From assembly GCF_030692605.1 (NCBI RefSeq), contig NZ_JAUYUD010000118.1, forward strand, positions 1-54,608: a stretch of 54,608 nucleotides of DNA. The letters are read 5' to 3'. The translations under genes and the position numbers were made by a program. This stretch comes from Lutibacter sp. Its GTDB lineage: Bacteria > Bacteroidota > Bacteroidia > Flavobacteriales > Flavobacteriaceae. Shown piece by piece: positions 36,609-45,046 of this stretch; position 1 is the stretch's first letter, and every line of letters begins with the position of its first letter. Under the pieces are notes generated by a model that was given only the letters and a program-made list of their open reading frames with translations, was not told the origin of the DNA and did not search any database.

Positions 36609-37538
36609 TTAATTATGTGAAGCAACAGCTTTCAAAAATATATCGTTTACACTTGGTATAATTTCTGAAAAATGATTGATCTGTGCTTTTGCATTTAGAA
36701 ATTGAATTAGGTCTTTTGATGTTTCTCCATTTTTAAGTCCAATAATTAATTTAGTATCTGCATATATTAATTTAGAAGAAGAATGTTCAAAATTAAAATG
36801 ATGACCAATTTCTTGAAGTAATTCATCTTCATTATCTGTAATCAGCCCAACTTCAAACGTATTGGTTTTAAATTGTTGTTTAATATCATTCAGTTTTCCA
36901 TCTAAAATTTTATTCGATTTATGAATAAGCGCAATGTGTTCACATAACTCTTCAACCGATTCCATTCTATGCGTTGAAAATATAATACTTGCTCCATTTT
37001 CGCGTAATTTCAATATTTCATCTTTAATTAAATTTGCGTTAATTGGGTCGAAACCACTAAATGGTTCATCAAAAATTAATAATTTAGGTTCGTGAAGTAC
37101 CGTTACTATAAACTGAACTTTTTGTGCCATTCCTTTCGATAATTCCTGAATTTTTTTATTCCACCAATTACCAATATCAAATTTTTCAAACCAGAAAAGT
37201 AATTTTTTTTTCGCTTCTTGTTTAGACATTCCTTTAAGTTGGGCCAAGTACAATGCTTGTTCTCCAACCGTCATACTTTTGTATAATCCTCGTTCTTCTG
37301 GTAAATATCCAATAGATTGAATATGATTTTGACTTAAAGGTTCTCCATCTAAATAAATAGAGCCGCTATCAGGCAAGGTAATTTGATTTATAATTCTTAT
37401 TAAAGATGTTTTTCCAGCTCCATTTGGGCCTAATAATCCAAAAATACTTCCTTTAGGTATTTCAATTGAAATATTGTTTAAAGCGGTATAATTACCATAT
37501 GTTTTATAAACGTTTTCTACTTTTAAAATAGGTTTCAT
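36609..37538 (-). CDS. ABC transporter ATP-binding protein (NatA-like)
   Basis: A 309-residue ATPase. Walker A GPNGAGKTS lies at 37-45, the Q-loop near ITLPDSG...GYLPEERGLY, the signature LSKGMAQKVQ near 134, Walker B LLIFDEPFSGFDP near 155 and the switch STHRM near 190. A C-terminal extension of about 90 residues (DUF4162-like) follows. It energises the permease encoded next and forms an exporter with it. A near-match promoter box TAATTTCG lies just upstream on the minus strand. Confidence 0.93.
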   Translation of the reverse strand: MKPILKVENVYKTYGNYTALNNISIEIPKGSIFGLLGPNGAGKTSLIRIINQITLPDSGSIYLDGEPLSQNHIQSIGYLPEERGLYKSMTVGEQALYLAQLKGMSKQEAKKKLLFWFEKFDIGNWWNKKIQELSKGMAQKVQFIVTVLHEPKLLIFDEPFSGFDPINANLIKDEILKLRENGASIIFSTHRMESVEELCEHIALIHKSNKILDGKLNDIKQQFKTNTFEVGLITDNEDELLQEIGHHFNFEHSSSKLIYADTKLIIGLKNGETSKDLIQFLNAKAQINHFSEIIPSVNDIFLKAVASHN

Positions 37539-37642
37539 GAAGGCGTTTTAAATTTTGAACGAAATTAATTTTTATTTAGCTAAAAACAGTTAAAACCACT
37601 ATAAAATTTGAAAAATCCCAATAATTCTCATTTTTATTTAAC

Positions 37643-37680
37643 AAAAAAACCGAGAATCTTAGTTAAAAATCATCTCGGTT
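37643..37680 (-). terminator. terminator after the gene at 37703
   Basis: AACCGAGA (37648-37655) pairs with TCTCGGTT (37673-37680) around a 17-base loop. On the minus strand a run of seven T follows the stem. Confidence 0.75.
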
Positions 37681-37702
37681 ATTAAAATTATAAAACATTG
37701 TA

Positions 37703-38395
37703 TTATTCTAATTTTTCAATATATTTTTTTTGAATTGTTCTCAATAATTCAATGCTTGCTTTTGGTTTTACAATTCGTAAAATTTCAGTAATACCTTCAT
37801 TTGCATATAATATTCCCTTTGCTATATCGTAATTCGAATCATTAATATTATGCTTAATTTCGTATGTTGCCACTTTAAACTCTTCCCAACTCATATATCT
37901 TGGCACTTCAATATAATGCACATCTGTATCATTCAAAGACTTGTAAATACCTTCTTCCAATTCTTCTAATTCAAAAAACCTATTTATTCTAATTAGTGCC
38001 TCGGTATCTTTAAATTTTTCGCTTTTTGCAAAATCGTATCCAGCCGCCTTATAATATTGTTGAATTTGCTCAATTTCAGTATACCTATTTATTCCTTTAA
38101 TACGCACTCCATTCAATTTCCTATTTTTTATGGTGATTTCACATTTGGCACCATTCAAATTAAGATTATGTTCCTTATTAATAGTACGTGTAACTCGTAA
38201 AATTTTTTCAAATGAATTTGGTGTTTTAGTAACAAATATGATAGACACCGGTTTATTAATATCTGTAAATCGACAATAATACGATTCAAATGGATCTGGA
38301 ACATTAATTACAAATGTATTCGGAATTTTGTTAGTATCAACAGTATCAATGTTTTCTTGAATTATTAATTTACCTATTCGCTCTTTTGTTCCCAT
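37703..38395 (-). CDS. hypothetical protein
   Basis: A 230-residue soluble protein with no signal peptide or membrane helix. I do not recognise the family. It is rich in Lys, Ile and Glu with mixed strands and helices; segments such as PNTFVINVPDPFESYYCRF, PVSIIFVTKTP and YIEVPRYMSWEEFKVATYEIK stand out. There is one cysteine near residue 41 and another near 103. The gene stands alone: a terminator follows it, and the divergent marR gene starts 124 bases away. Codon use looks like that of the neighbours, so recent transfer is not suggested. Confidence 0.7.
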   Translation of the reverse strand: MGTKERIGKLIIQENIDTVDTNKIPNTFVINVPDPFESYYCRFTDINKPVSIIFVTKTPNSFEKILRVTRTINKEHNLNLNGAKCEITIKNRKLNGVRIKGINRYTEIEQIQQYYKAAGYDFAKSEKFKDTEALIRINRFFELEELEEGIYKSLNDTDVHYIEVPRYMSWEEFKVATYEIKHNINDSNYDIAKGILYANEGITEILRIVKPKASIELLRTIQKKYIEKLE

Positions 38396-38475
38396 AAATT
38401 TGGACTTTTGTTATTTGATTTAAACTTATCCTTTTTTTTTATAATAAACAAATATTTTAAAATATTAGATTTTTT

Positions 38476-38505
38476 AAAAAATACTATGCGCGCATAGTAT
38501 TTTTT
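38476..38505. promoter_or_regulatory. perfect 30-bp palindrome, probable MarR operator
   Basis: The core ATACTATGCGCGCATAGTAT (38481-38500) is a perfect palindrome and is extended by five A on the left and five T on the right. It ends two bases before the TATATTTG promoter box of marR, so a bound repressor would block polymerase. MarR dimers typically bind palindromes of 16-20 bp next to their own gene. I saw no second copy of the core in this window. Confidence 0.75.
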
Positions 38506-38507
38506 TA

Positions 38508-38515
38508 TATATTTG
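38508..38515 (+). promoter_or_regulatory. -7 promoter box of the marR-fad operon
   Basis: TATATTTG matches TAnnTTTG exactly and ends four bases before the ATG of marR, so the mRNA is probably leaderless. Confidence 0.65.
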
Positions 38516-38519
38516 AAAC

Positions 38520-38972
38520 ATGCAAAAAGAACAAACTATAGATCACGTGCTTAGAGCAACCTGGCAGGCCGTTGCGAAAATGTACAACGAACAAGCTGCA
38601 CAATACGATAGTACTATGGCTATGGCCTTTGTATTACTAAATATTGACATGGAAAATGGGACTCCATCAACATCACTAGGCCCACAAATGGGAATGGAAC
38701 CAACTAGTTTATCTAGAATACTAAAAAGTATGGAAGAAAAAGGTGCTATTTATAGAGAGAAGAATCCAAACGATGGTAGAAGTGTCTTAATTAAATTAAC
38801 CGATTATGGTCGAGAAAGTAGAATAACTTCTAAAGAGCATGTAATCTTATTTAACCAAGCTGTGAAAAATAATATTTCTGAAGAAAAACTAAAGTGCTTT
38901 TTTGAAGTGACTCAAATTATAAATGAGCTTATTTTAGAAAAATCCATTTTTAAACAAAAACCAACTAATTAA
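38520..38972 (+). CDS. MarR family regulator of the fatty-acid degradation operon
   Basis: A 150-residue winged helix-turn-helix protein. The recognition region is LGPQMGMEPTSLSRILKSM (residues 57-75), the wing NPNDGRSVLIKLT, and long flanking helices for dimerisation, all as in MarR. It heads an operon of beta-oxidation genes, 13 bases upstream of fadN, and its promoter overlaps a perfect palindrome. It most likely represses this operon and itself, with an acyl-CoA as the effector. Effector and mode of action are inference. In Bacillus the comparable operon is controlled by a TetR-type FadR, so the regulator type differs here. Confidence 0.9.
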   Translation: MQKEQTIDHVLRATWQAVAKMYNEQAAQYDSTMAMAFVLLNIDMENGTPSTSLGPQMGMEPTSLSRILKSMEEKGAIYREKNPNDGRSVLIKLTDYGRESRITSKEHVILFNQAVKNNISEEKLKCFFEVTQIINELILEKSIFKQKPTN

Positions 38973-38985
38973 AAACTATAAAACA

Positions 38986-41385
38986 ATGAAAAGATCCATT
39001 AAAAAAATAGCCGTAATTGGTTCTGGAATTATGGGATCTGGAATTGCTTGCCACTTTGCCAACATTGGGGTGGAAGTACTATTACTAGATATTATTCCAA
39101 GAGAATTAAACCCTGACGAACAAGCAAAAGGACTAACGCTTGAAAGTTCGGTAGTTAGAAACAGAATTGTTAACGATAGTTTAACAGCCTCTTTAAAATC
39201 TAAACCATCACCTATTTACAATCAAAAATTCGCTGGTAGAATTGCCACGGGTAACTTAGAAGACGATATTCAAAGGATTAATGATGTTGATTGGATTATT
39301 GAAGTTGTAGTTGAAAGACTTGATATTAAAAAACTTGTTTTTGATAAAGTTGAAAAGTATAGAAAACCAGGTACATTGGTAACTTCTAATACCTCTGGAA
39401 TTCCAATACAATTTATGAATGAAGGTAGAAGTGAAGATTTTCAACACCACTTTGCGGTTACTCACTTTTTTAACCCTCCTCGTTATTTAAAATTATTTGA
39501 AGTTGTTCCAGGTCCAAATTGCAAACAAGAAGTTACCGACTTTTTAATGATGTATGGCGAAAAATTTTTAGGAAAAACATCGGTTTTAGCAAAAGATACT
39601 CCTGCTTTTATTGGAAATAGAGTTGGTATTTTTGGTATAATGAGCCTTTTTCATCAAGTAAAAGAATTAGGTTTAACAGTAGAAGAGGTCGATAAATTAA
39701 CTGGTCCAGTTATTGGTCGTCCAAAATCTGCTACTTTTAGAACGGTTGATGTTGTTGGTTTAGACACCTTGGTGCATGTTTCTAATGGAATTTACGAAAA
39801 TTGTCCAAACGATGAAGCACATGAACTATTTAAACTTCCATCTTTTATTGATAAAATGATGGAAAATAAATGGTTAGGAAGTAAAACCAAACAAGGTTTT
39901 TATAAAATGGTTGTTGAAAACGGTCAAAAAAATATTTTATCGTTAGATTTAGATACATTAGAATATCGTCCAAACAAAAGAGCAAAATTTGCAACCCTAG
40001 AACTAACTAAAACTATTGATAATGTTATTGATAGGTTTAAAGTATTAATCAAAGGAAAAGACAAAGCTGGTGATTTTTATAGAAAGAATTTTGCTGCAAT
40101 GTTTGGTTATGTTCAAAATAGAATTCCAGAAATCTCTGATGAATTATACCGATTAGACGATGCTATGAAAGCTGGTTTTGGATGGGAACACGGGCCATTC
40201 GAAATATGGGATGCCATAGGTATAGAAAAAGGGATTGAATTAATGCAAGCCGAAAATATTCCTGTTGCCAATTGGATTACTGAAATGGTTGCAAGTGGAA
40301 CAAATAGTTTTTATGCCGTTAAAGATGGAGCAAAGTATTACTATGCCATTCCTTCAAAAAAATTAGAGAAAATTCCTGGTCAGGACAGCTTTATTATTTT
40401 AAATAATATTAGAGAAGCAAAAACTATTTGGTCCAATGCTGGAGCATCTATTCAGCATTTAGGAGATGGTGTTTTAAATGTTGAATTCCAATCTAAAATG
40501 AATACACTAGGTGGCGAGGTATTACAAGCCATTAATAAAGGAATTGATTTAGCCGAAACAGAATACAGTGCGCTAATTATTGGTAATCAAGGTCCAAACT
40601 TTTCAGTTGGGGCAAACTTAGCTATGGCATTTATGATGGCTGTTGAGCAAGAATATGATGAACTTAATTTCTCGGTTAAATTTTTCCAAGATACCGTAAT
40701 GCGTTTACGCTACTCTTCTTGTCCTACAATAATTACACCACATGGATATACTTTTGGTGGTGCTTGTGAAATGAGCATGCACGCAGATAAAGTTATAGCT
40801 GCAGCTGAAACATATATTGGATTGGTTGAATTTGGAGTTGGAATAATTCCTGGTGGTGCTGGTTCAAAAGAAATGACTAAAAGAGCTTCTGACGGATTGT
40901 TAAAAGACGATGTAAAACTTAATAAATTACGTGATTATTTTATCAATGTAGCTATGGCTAAAGTGGCAACTTCGGCACATGAAGCATACGATTTAGGCTT
41001 CTTTAAAGAACATAAAGACATTGTTGTTGTTAATAAAGATCGTCAAATTGCAACAGCAAAACGACATGCAATTCAAATGCTCGAAGATGGTTATACCCAA
41101 CCTGTTCCAGAAAAAGTATTGGTTTATGGTCAACAAGCATTAGGTATGTTTTTAGTTGGTACAGATAGTTTAGAAAAAGGACATTATGCTTCTGAACATG
41201 ATAAAAAAATAGCTAATAAATTAGGCTATGTTATGGCAGGTGGAGATTTATCCGAACCAACTTATGTGTCTGAACAATATTTATTAGACATTGAACGTGA
41301 GGCTTTTATGAGCTTGTGTGCAGAACGTAAAACATTAGAACGCATAGAACATATGCTAAAAACAGGGAAACCGTTACGTAATTAA
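38986..41385 (+). CDS. fadN: FadN-type 3-hydroxyacyl-CoA dehydrogenase/enoyl-CoA hydratase
   Basis: A 799-residue bifunctional beta-oxidation enzyme. The NAD-binding dehydrogenase domain is at the N-terminus (AVIGSGIMGSGIACHFAN at 8-25, FFNPPRYLKLFEVVPG near 161), and the crotonase-like hydratase domain at the C-terminus (about 490-720, with GPNFSVGANLA and GYTFGGACEMSMHAD). This order is the reverse of E. coli FadB/FadJ and matches FadN (YusL) of Bacillus. It hydrates enoyl-CoA and oxidises the 3-hydroxyacyl-CoA. fadA and fadE follow as in Bacillus, but a four-helix-bundle gene interrupts fadN and fadA. Confidence 0.93.
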   Translation: MKRSIKKIAVIGSGIMGSGIACHFANIGVEVLLLDIIPRELNPDEQAKGLTLESSVVRNRIVNDSLTASLKSKPSPIYNQKFAGRIATGNLEDDIQRINDVDWIIEVVVERLDIKKLVFDKVEKYRKPGTLVTSNTSGIPIQFMNEGRSEDFQHHFAVTHFFNPPRYLKLFEVVPGPNCKQEVTDFLMMYGEKFLGKTSVLAKDTPAFIGNRVGIFGIMSLFHQVKELGLTVEEVDKLTGPVIGRPKSATFRTVDVVGLDTLVHVSNGIYENCPNDEAHELFKLPSFIDKMMENKWLGSKTKQGFYKMVVENGQKNILSLDLDTLEYRPNKRAKFATLELTKTIDNVIDRFKVLIKGKDKAGDFYRKNFAAMFGYVQNRIPEISDELYRLDDAMKAGFGWEHGPFEIWDAIGIEKGIELMQAENIPVANWITEMVASGTNSFYAVKDGAKYYYAIPSKKLEKIPGQDSFIILNNIREAKTIWSNAGASIQHLGDGVLNVEFQSKMNTLGGEVLQAINKGIDLAETEYSALIIGNQGPNFSVGANLAMAFMMAVEQEYDELNFSVKFFQDTVMRLRYSSCPTIITPHGYTFGGACEMSMHADKVIAAAETYIGLVEFGVGIIPGGAGSKEMTKRASDGLLKDDVKLNKLRDYFINVAMAKVATSAHEAYDLGFFKEHKDIVVVNKDRQIATAKRHAIQMLEDGYTQPVPEKVLVYGQQALGMFLVGTDSLEKGHYASEHDKKIANKLGYVMAGGDLSEPTYVSEQYLLDIEREAFMSLCAERKTLERIEHMLKTGKPLRN

Positions 41386-41397
41386 TATTGAGATATT

Positions 41398-41406
41398 AGT
41401 ATTGAG
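41398..41406 (+). repeat. left arm of inverted repeats around the four-helix-bundle gene
   Basis: AGTATTGAG here is the reverse complement of CTCAATACT at 41778-41786. It lies in a string of TATTGAG/ATTAG units (41387-41414) between the fadN stop and the start of the inserted gene. Confidence 0.55.
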
Positions 41407-41421
41407 TAATTAGAAAATAAG

Positions 41422-41802
41422 ATGCACAAAATTGAAGATTTAATAATATGGCAAAAATCAATGGAACTTACTAAGTTAGTTTATAAGATTGTTGCAGAGT
41501 TACCATCTGATGAAAAATATGGGTTAGTTTCTCAAATCAAAAGAAGTTCTATTTCAATACCTTCTAATATAGCTGAAGGTGCTGGAAGAAATTCAAACAA
41601 AGAATTTAAACATTTTTTGAGTATTGCAAATGGGTCAGGTTATGAACTCCAAACACAATTAATTTTAACTACTGAATTAAATCTAATTTCTAGAGATAAA
41701 ATTCAACAAGTTTTAGATTTAATAGTAGAAGTTCAAAAAATGAATTACTCATTTCAAAAAAGTATAGAAAATAAAATCTCAATACTCAAATCTAAAATCT
41801 AA
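41422..41802 (+). CDS. four helix bundle protein (S23/IVP-type)
   Basis: A 126-residue protein of the family first described from intervening sequences of 23S rRNA. IEDLIIWQKSMELTKLVYKI, the central GLVSQIKRSSISIPSNIAEGAGR and the later helix with FLSIANGSGYELQTQLILT are its signatures. These proteins form pentamers of four-helix bundles; their function is unknown. The gene stands alone between fadN and fadA, where it has no evident metabolic link. Its 3' end, encoding ISILKSKI, consists of tandem CAATACTCAAATCTAAAATCT-like units that mirror the upstream spacer. The gene plus these arms looks like a separately acquired cassette. Confidence 0.9.
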   Translation: MHKIEDLIIWQKSMELTKLVYKIVAELPSDEKYGLVSQIKRSSISIPSNIAEGAGRNSNKEFKHFLSIANGSGYELQTQLILTTELNLISRDKIQQVLDLIVEVQKMNYSFQKSIENKISILKSKI

Positions 41803-41807
41803 AATCT
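41778..41807 (-). repeat. right arm of inverted repeats around the four-helix-bundle gene
   Basis: CTCAATACT (41778-41786) is the inverted copy of 41398-41406 and continues into CAAATCTAAAATCTAAAATC. The arm overlaps the last codons of the gene, its stop and the spacer before fadA. Confidence 0.55.
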
Positions 41808-41815
41808 ATTTTAAA

Positions 41816-43000
41816 ATGAAAACAGCATATATAGTACAAGGATATAGAACAGCAGTTGGGAAAGCCCCAAAAGGAGTTTTTAGGTTTAAAAGACCTGATG
41901 AATTGGCCGCTGAAACAATTGAACATCTATTAAAGGATTTTCCTCAATTAGATAAAAAAAGAATAGATGATGTAATTGTTGGAAACGCCATGCCAGAAGC
42001 CGAACAAGGACTAAATATGGGACGATTAATTTCATTAATGGGATTAAAAATTGATGATGTGGCAGGTATGACGGTTAATCGTTATTGTGCTTCTGGTATA
42101 GAAACAATTAGTATAGCTACAGCCAAAATCCAATCGGGAATGGCAGATTGCATTATTGCAGGAGGTGTCGAAAGTATGAGTTATATTCCAATGGGTGGTT
42201 ACAGACCAGTTCCAAATTATAAGTCTGCCAAAGAAGGGCACGAAGATTATTACTGGGGAATGGGATTAACGGCCGAAGCTGTTGCAAAACAATTCAACAT
42301 TTCTCGTGAAGATCAAGATGAATTTTCTTTCAAATCACATATGAAAGCACTACAAGCCCAAGCTGATAATAAATTTGATGTTGATATAGTTCCTATAACT
42401 GTTGAGAATATATTTTTAGACGAAAACGGTAAAAAACAAACTAAAAATTATACAGTTTCAGTTGATGAAGGTCCAAGAAAAGGAACTTCAATAGAAGCGC
42501 TGGCAAAATTGCGTCCTGTTTTTGCTTTAGACGGAACCGTAACAGCAGGGAACTCATCACAAATGAGTGATGGTGCGGCTTTTGTACTAATTATGAGCGA
42601 AGAAATGGTGAAAGAATTAAATCTTGAACCAATTGCCAGATTGGTGTCATTTGCAGCAGTGGGTGTTGAACCACGTATTATGGGAATTGGCCCTGTTAAG
42701 GCAATTCCAAAAGCTTTAAAACAAGCAAATTTAACGCTGAACGACATTGATTTAATTGAATTAAATGAGGCTTTTGCCTCTCAGTCATTAGCAGTAATGA
42801 GAGAGTTAAATATCAACCAAGATATTGTAAATGTAAATGGTGGAGCAATTTCATTAGGTCACCCGCTTGGTTGTACTGGAGCCAAATTATCTGTTCAATT
42901 ATTTAATGAAATGCGAAGAAGAAAAAGCAAGTACGGTATTGTTACTATGTGTGTTGGAACAGGACAAGGAGCTGCTGGAGTTTATGAATTTTTAAAATAA
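41816..43000 (+). CDS. fadA: FadA, acetyl-CoA C-acyltransferase (thiolase)
   Basis: Thiolase cleaves 3-ketoacyl-CoA to acetyl-CoA and a shortened acyl-CoA, the last step of beta-oxidation. The 394-residue product has the nucleophilic Cys91 in NRYCASG, GGVESMS near 122, the histidine motif GGAISLGHPLGCTGA near 342, and the second cysteine in VTMCVGTGQGAAGVYE near the C-terminus. Length and motifs are normal. It lies 13 bases after the four-helix-bundle gene. The gap of 122 bases to fadE contains two small hairpins. Confidence 0.95.
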   Translation: MKTAYIVQGYRTAVGKAPKGVFRFKRPDELAAETIEHLLKDFPQLDKKRIDDVIVGNAMPEAEQGLNMGRLISLMGLKIDDVAGMTVNRYCASGIETISIATAKIQSGMADCIIAGGVESMSYIPMGGYRPVPNYKSAKEGHEDYYWGMGLTAEAVAKQFNISREDQDEFSFKSHMKALQAQADNKFDVDIVPITVENIFLDENGKKQTKNYTVSVDEGPRKGTSIEALAKLRPVFALDGTVTAGNSSQMSDGAAFVLIMSEEMVKELNLEPIARLVSFAAVGVEPRIMGIGPVKAIPKALKQANLTLNDIDLIELNEAFASQSLAVMRELNINQDIVNVNGGAISLGHPLGCTGAKLSVQLFNEMRRRKSKYGIVTMCVGTGQGAAGVYEFLK

Positions 43001-43122
43001 GATTTCTTTAAAACCTTCCTTGAAAAGGTTTGAAAAATATACAATAAATTAAAAGTTAAACATTAAAACCTACTTTCCTCTGGTAGTTAAATTCCCTTCA
43101 AGGGTTAAAAGAGGGCTAAAAA
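43001..43122 (+). repeat. spacer between fadA and fadE with two short hairpins
   Basis: AAACCTT (43011-43017) pairs with AAGGTTT (43025-43031), and CCCTTCAAGGG (43094-43104) is a small palindrome followed by GTTAAAAGAGGGCT. Such CCTTCAAGG strings recur between genes in flavobacteria. They lack T-runs and are unlikely to be full terminators, but could process or stabilise the operon mRNA. Confidence 0.4.
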
Positions 43123-44919
43123 ATGGAAAACAATATTAAAGGTGGCGAATTCTTAATTAAAGAAACCGAAAGCGGATCAATTTTTATCCCAGAAGATTTT
43201 AATGAAGAGCAATTAATGATGAAAGAGGCTATTCAAGATTTTATCGATCGAGAAGTTTGGCCATTTAAAGATCGACTTGAGAAAAAAGATTACAAGTTTA
43301 CAGAAGAAATAATGACCAAAGCTGGAGAAATGGGATTCTTAGGAGTTTCAGTTCCAACAGAATATGGCGGAATGGGAATGGGTTTTGTATCATCAATGTT
43401 AGTTTGTGATTATATTTCTGGCGCATCTGGTTCTATTTCAACGGCATATGGAGCACATACAGGTATTGGAACAATGCCCATTTTATTTTACGGAACAGAA
43501 ACACAAAAACAACAATACATTCCAAAATTAGCAAGTGGAGAGTGGTTTGGCGCTTATTGTTTAACAGAACCTGGAGCTGGTAGCGATGCAAATTCTGGTA
43601 AAACAAAAGCAGTACTTTCTGAAGATGGAAAATACTATTCAATTACAGGTCAAAAAATGTGGATTAGCAATGCTGGTTTTTGCAGTTTAATGATCGTTTT
43701 TGCACGTATTGAAAACGATAAAAACATTACCGCTTTTATTTTAGAATACGACGGTAACCAACCTAATGGAGTAACTTTAGGCGAAGAAGAAAATAAATTA
43801 GGAATTAGGTCTTCATCAACGCGTCAAGTATTCTTCAATGAAACAAAAATTCCAGTCGAAAATATGTTGGCAAAAAGAGGAGATGGATTTAAAATAGCAT
43901 TAAACTCTTTAAATGTTGGAAGAATCAAACTTAGTGTTGCTTGTTTAGAGGCTGGCAGAAGAACAATTACCGAATCGATTAAATATGCAAACGAGAGAAT
44001 TCAATTTAATACTCCAATTGCTCAATTTGGAGCTATAAAATACAAAATTGCAGAAATGGCTACAAAAATATACAGTAGTGAATCTGCAAACTATAGAGCT
44101 GCAAGAGATATTCAAAATAAAATCAATGCTTTACAAACAGAAGGATTATCGCATCAAGAAGCAGAATTAAAAGGTATTGAAGAGTTTGCAATTGAATGTG
44201 CGCTATTAAAAGTATTTGGTTCGGAAGCAATTCAATATGTGGCCGATGAAGGAATTCAAATATTTGGTGGAATGGGGTTCTCAGAAGATACACCAATGGA
44301 ATCTGCGTGGCGCGATGCCCGTATTGCAAGAATCTATGAAGGTACCAATGAAATTAACCGATTGCTTTCTGTTAGTATGCTTTTAAAAAGAGCCATGCAA
44401 GGGGAAATTGATTTAATGGGCCCTGCAATGGAAGTGGGTAATAGTTTGCTCGGTATTCCTTCTTTTGAAACACCAGATTATGAAGTGTTATTTTCGGAAG
44501 AAAAAGATATTATTGCAAAACTTAAAAAAGCATTTTTAATGGTTACTGGAAAAGCGGTTCAAACCTATGGTATGGAATTAGCATCTCAACAACAATTAGT
44601 AATGTCTGCAGCAGAAATGATGATTGAAATTTATATGGCAGAATCCGCTATTTTAAGAACAGAGAAACTAATTTCAAAAACTTCAAAAGAAACATGTTTA
44701 CCTCAAATTGCAATGGCGCAACTTAACTTATTCAATGCTGTAGAAAAAGTGAATTCTAAGGGACGAGAAGCAATCTTTTCTTTTGCTGAAGGAGATGAGC
44801 AGCGTGTTATGTTAATGGGCCTAAAACGATTTACAAAATACACAAACAACCCAAATCCAATTAAGTTGCGTAAAGTAATTTCAGAAAAAATTACTTCAGA
44901 AAATAAGTATTGTTTCTAA
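43123..44919 (+). CDS. fadE: FadE, acyl-CoA dehydrogenase
   Basis: A 598-residue flavoprotein that catalyses the first oxidation of beta-oxidation. LTEPGAGSDANSGKT near residue 153 and WISNAG near 188 line the FAD and substrate pocket; RIYEGTNEINRLLSV near 409-423 holds the region of the catalytic glutamate of many family members. A C-terminal extension of about 170 residues follows the standard domain, as in the 594-residue FadE (YusJ) of Bacillus. It closes the operon fadN-fadA-fadE and is followed by a strong terminator. Electrons should pass to electron-transfer flavoprotein, not encoded here. Confidence 0.94.
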   Translation: MENNIKGGEFLIKETESGSIFIPEDFNEEQLMMKEAIQDFIDREVWPFKDRLEKKDYKFTEEIMTKAGEMGFLGVSVPTEYGGMGMGFVSSMLVCDYISGASGSISTAYGAHTGIGTMPILFYGTETQKQQYIPKLASGEWFGAYCLTEPGAGSDANSGKTKAVLSEDGKYYSITGQKMWISNAGFCSLMIVFARIENDKNITAFILEYDGNQPNGVTLGEEENKLGIRSSSTRQVFFNETKIPVENMLAKRGDGFKIALNSLNVGRIKLSVACLEAGRRTITESIKYANERIQFNTPIAQFGAIKYKIAEMATKIYSSESANYRAARDIQNKINALQTEGLSHQEAELKGIEEFAIECALLKVFGSEAIQYVADEGIQIFGGMGFSEDTPMESAWRDARIARIYEGTNEINRLLSVSMLLKRAMQGEIDLMGPAMEVGNSLLGIPSFETPDYEVLFSEEKDIIAKLKKAFLMVTGKAVQTYGMELASQQQLVMSAAEMMIEIYMAESAILRTEKLISKTSKETCLPQIAMAQLNLFNAVEKVNSKGREAIFSFAEGDEQRVMLMGLKRFTKYTNNPNPIKLRKVISEKITSENKYCF

Positions 44920-44938
44920 TACCATTTTAAATAATAGT

Positions 44939-44979
44939 AAAAAATGTTGTAGCCTTTAAAGGTTACAACATTTTTTTTT
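44939..44979 (+). terminator. terminator of the fad operon
   Basis: AAAAATGTTGTA pairs with TACAACATTTTT, and the inner bases GCCTT/AAGGT extend the stem with one G-U pair. A long T-run follows. Confidence 0.92.
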
Positions 44980-45046
44980 GTAACTTTATGTGTCAATTAG
45001 CAGCCAAATAAATTACCCCATTAATTTAATTATATAATTTTAATTT

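Noticed and set aside
38481-38500. Palindrome before marR as a transcription terminator
   Set aside because: It is a perfect palindrome without a loop, lies between promoter elements, and the divergent gene already has its own terminator at its other end. An operator is the better reading.
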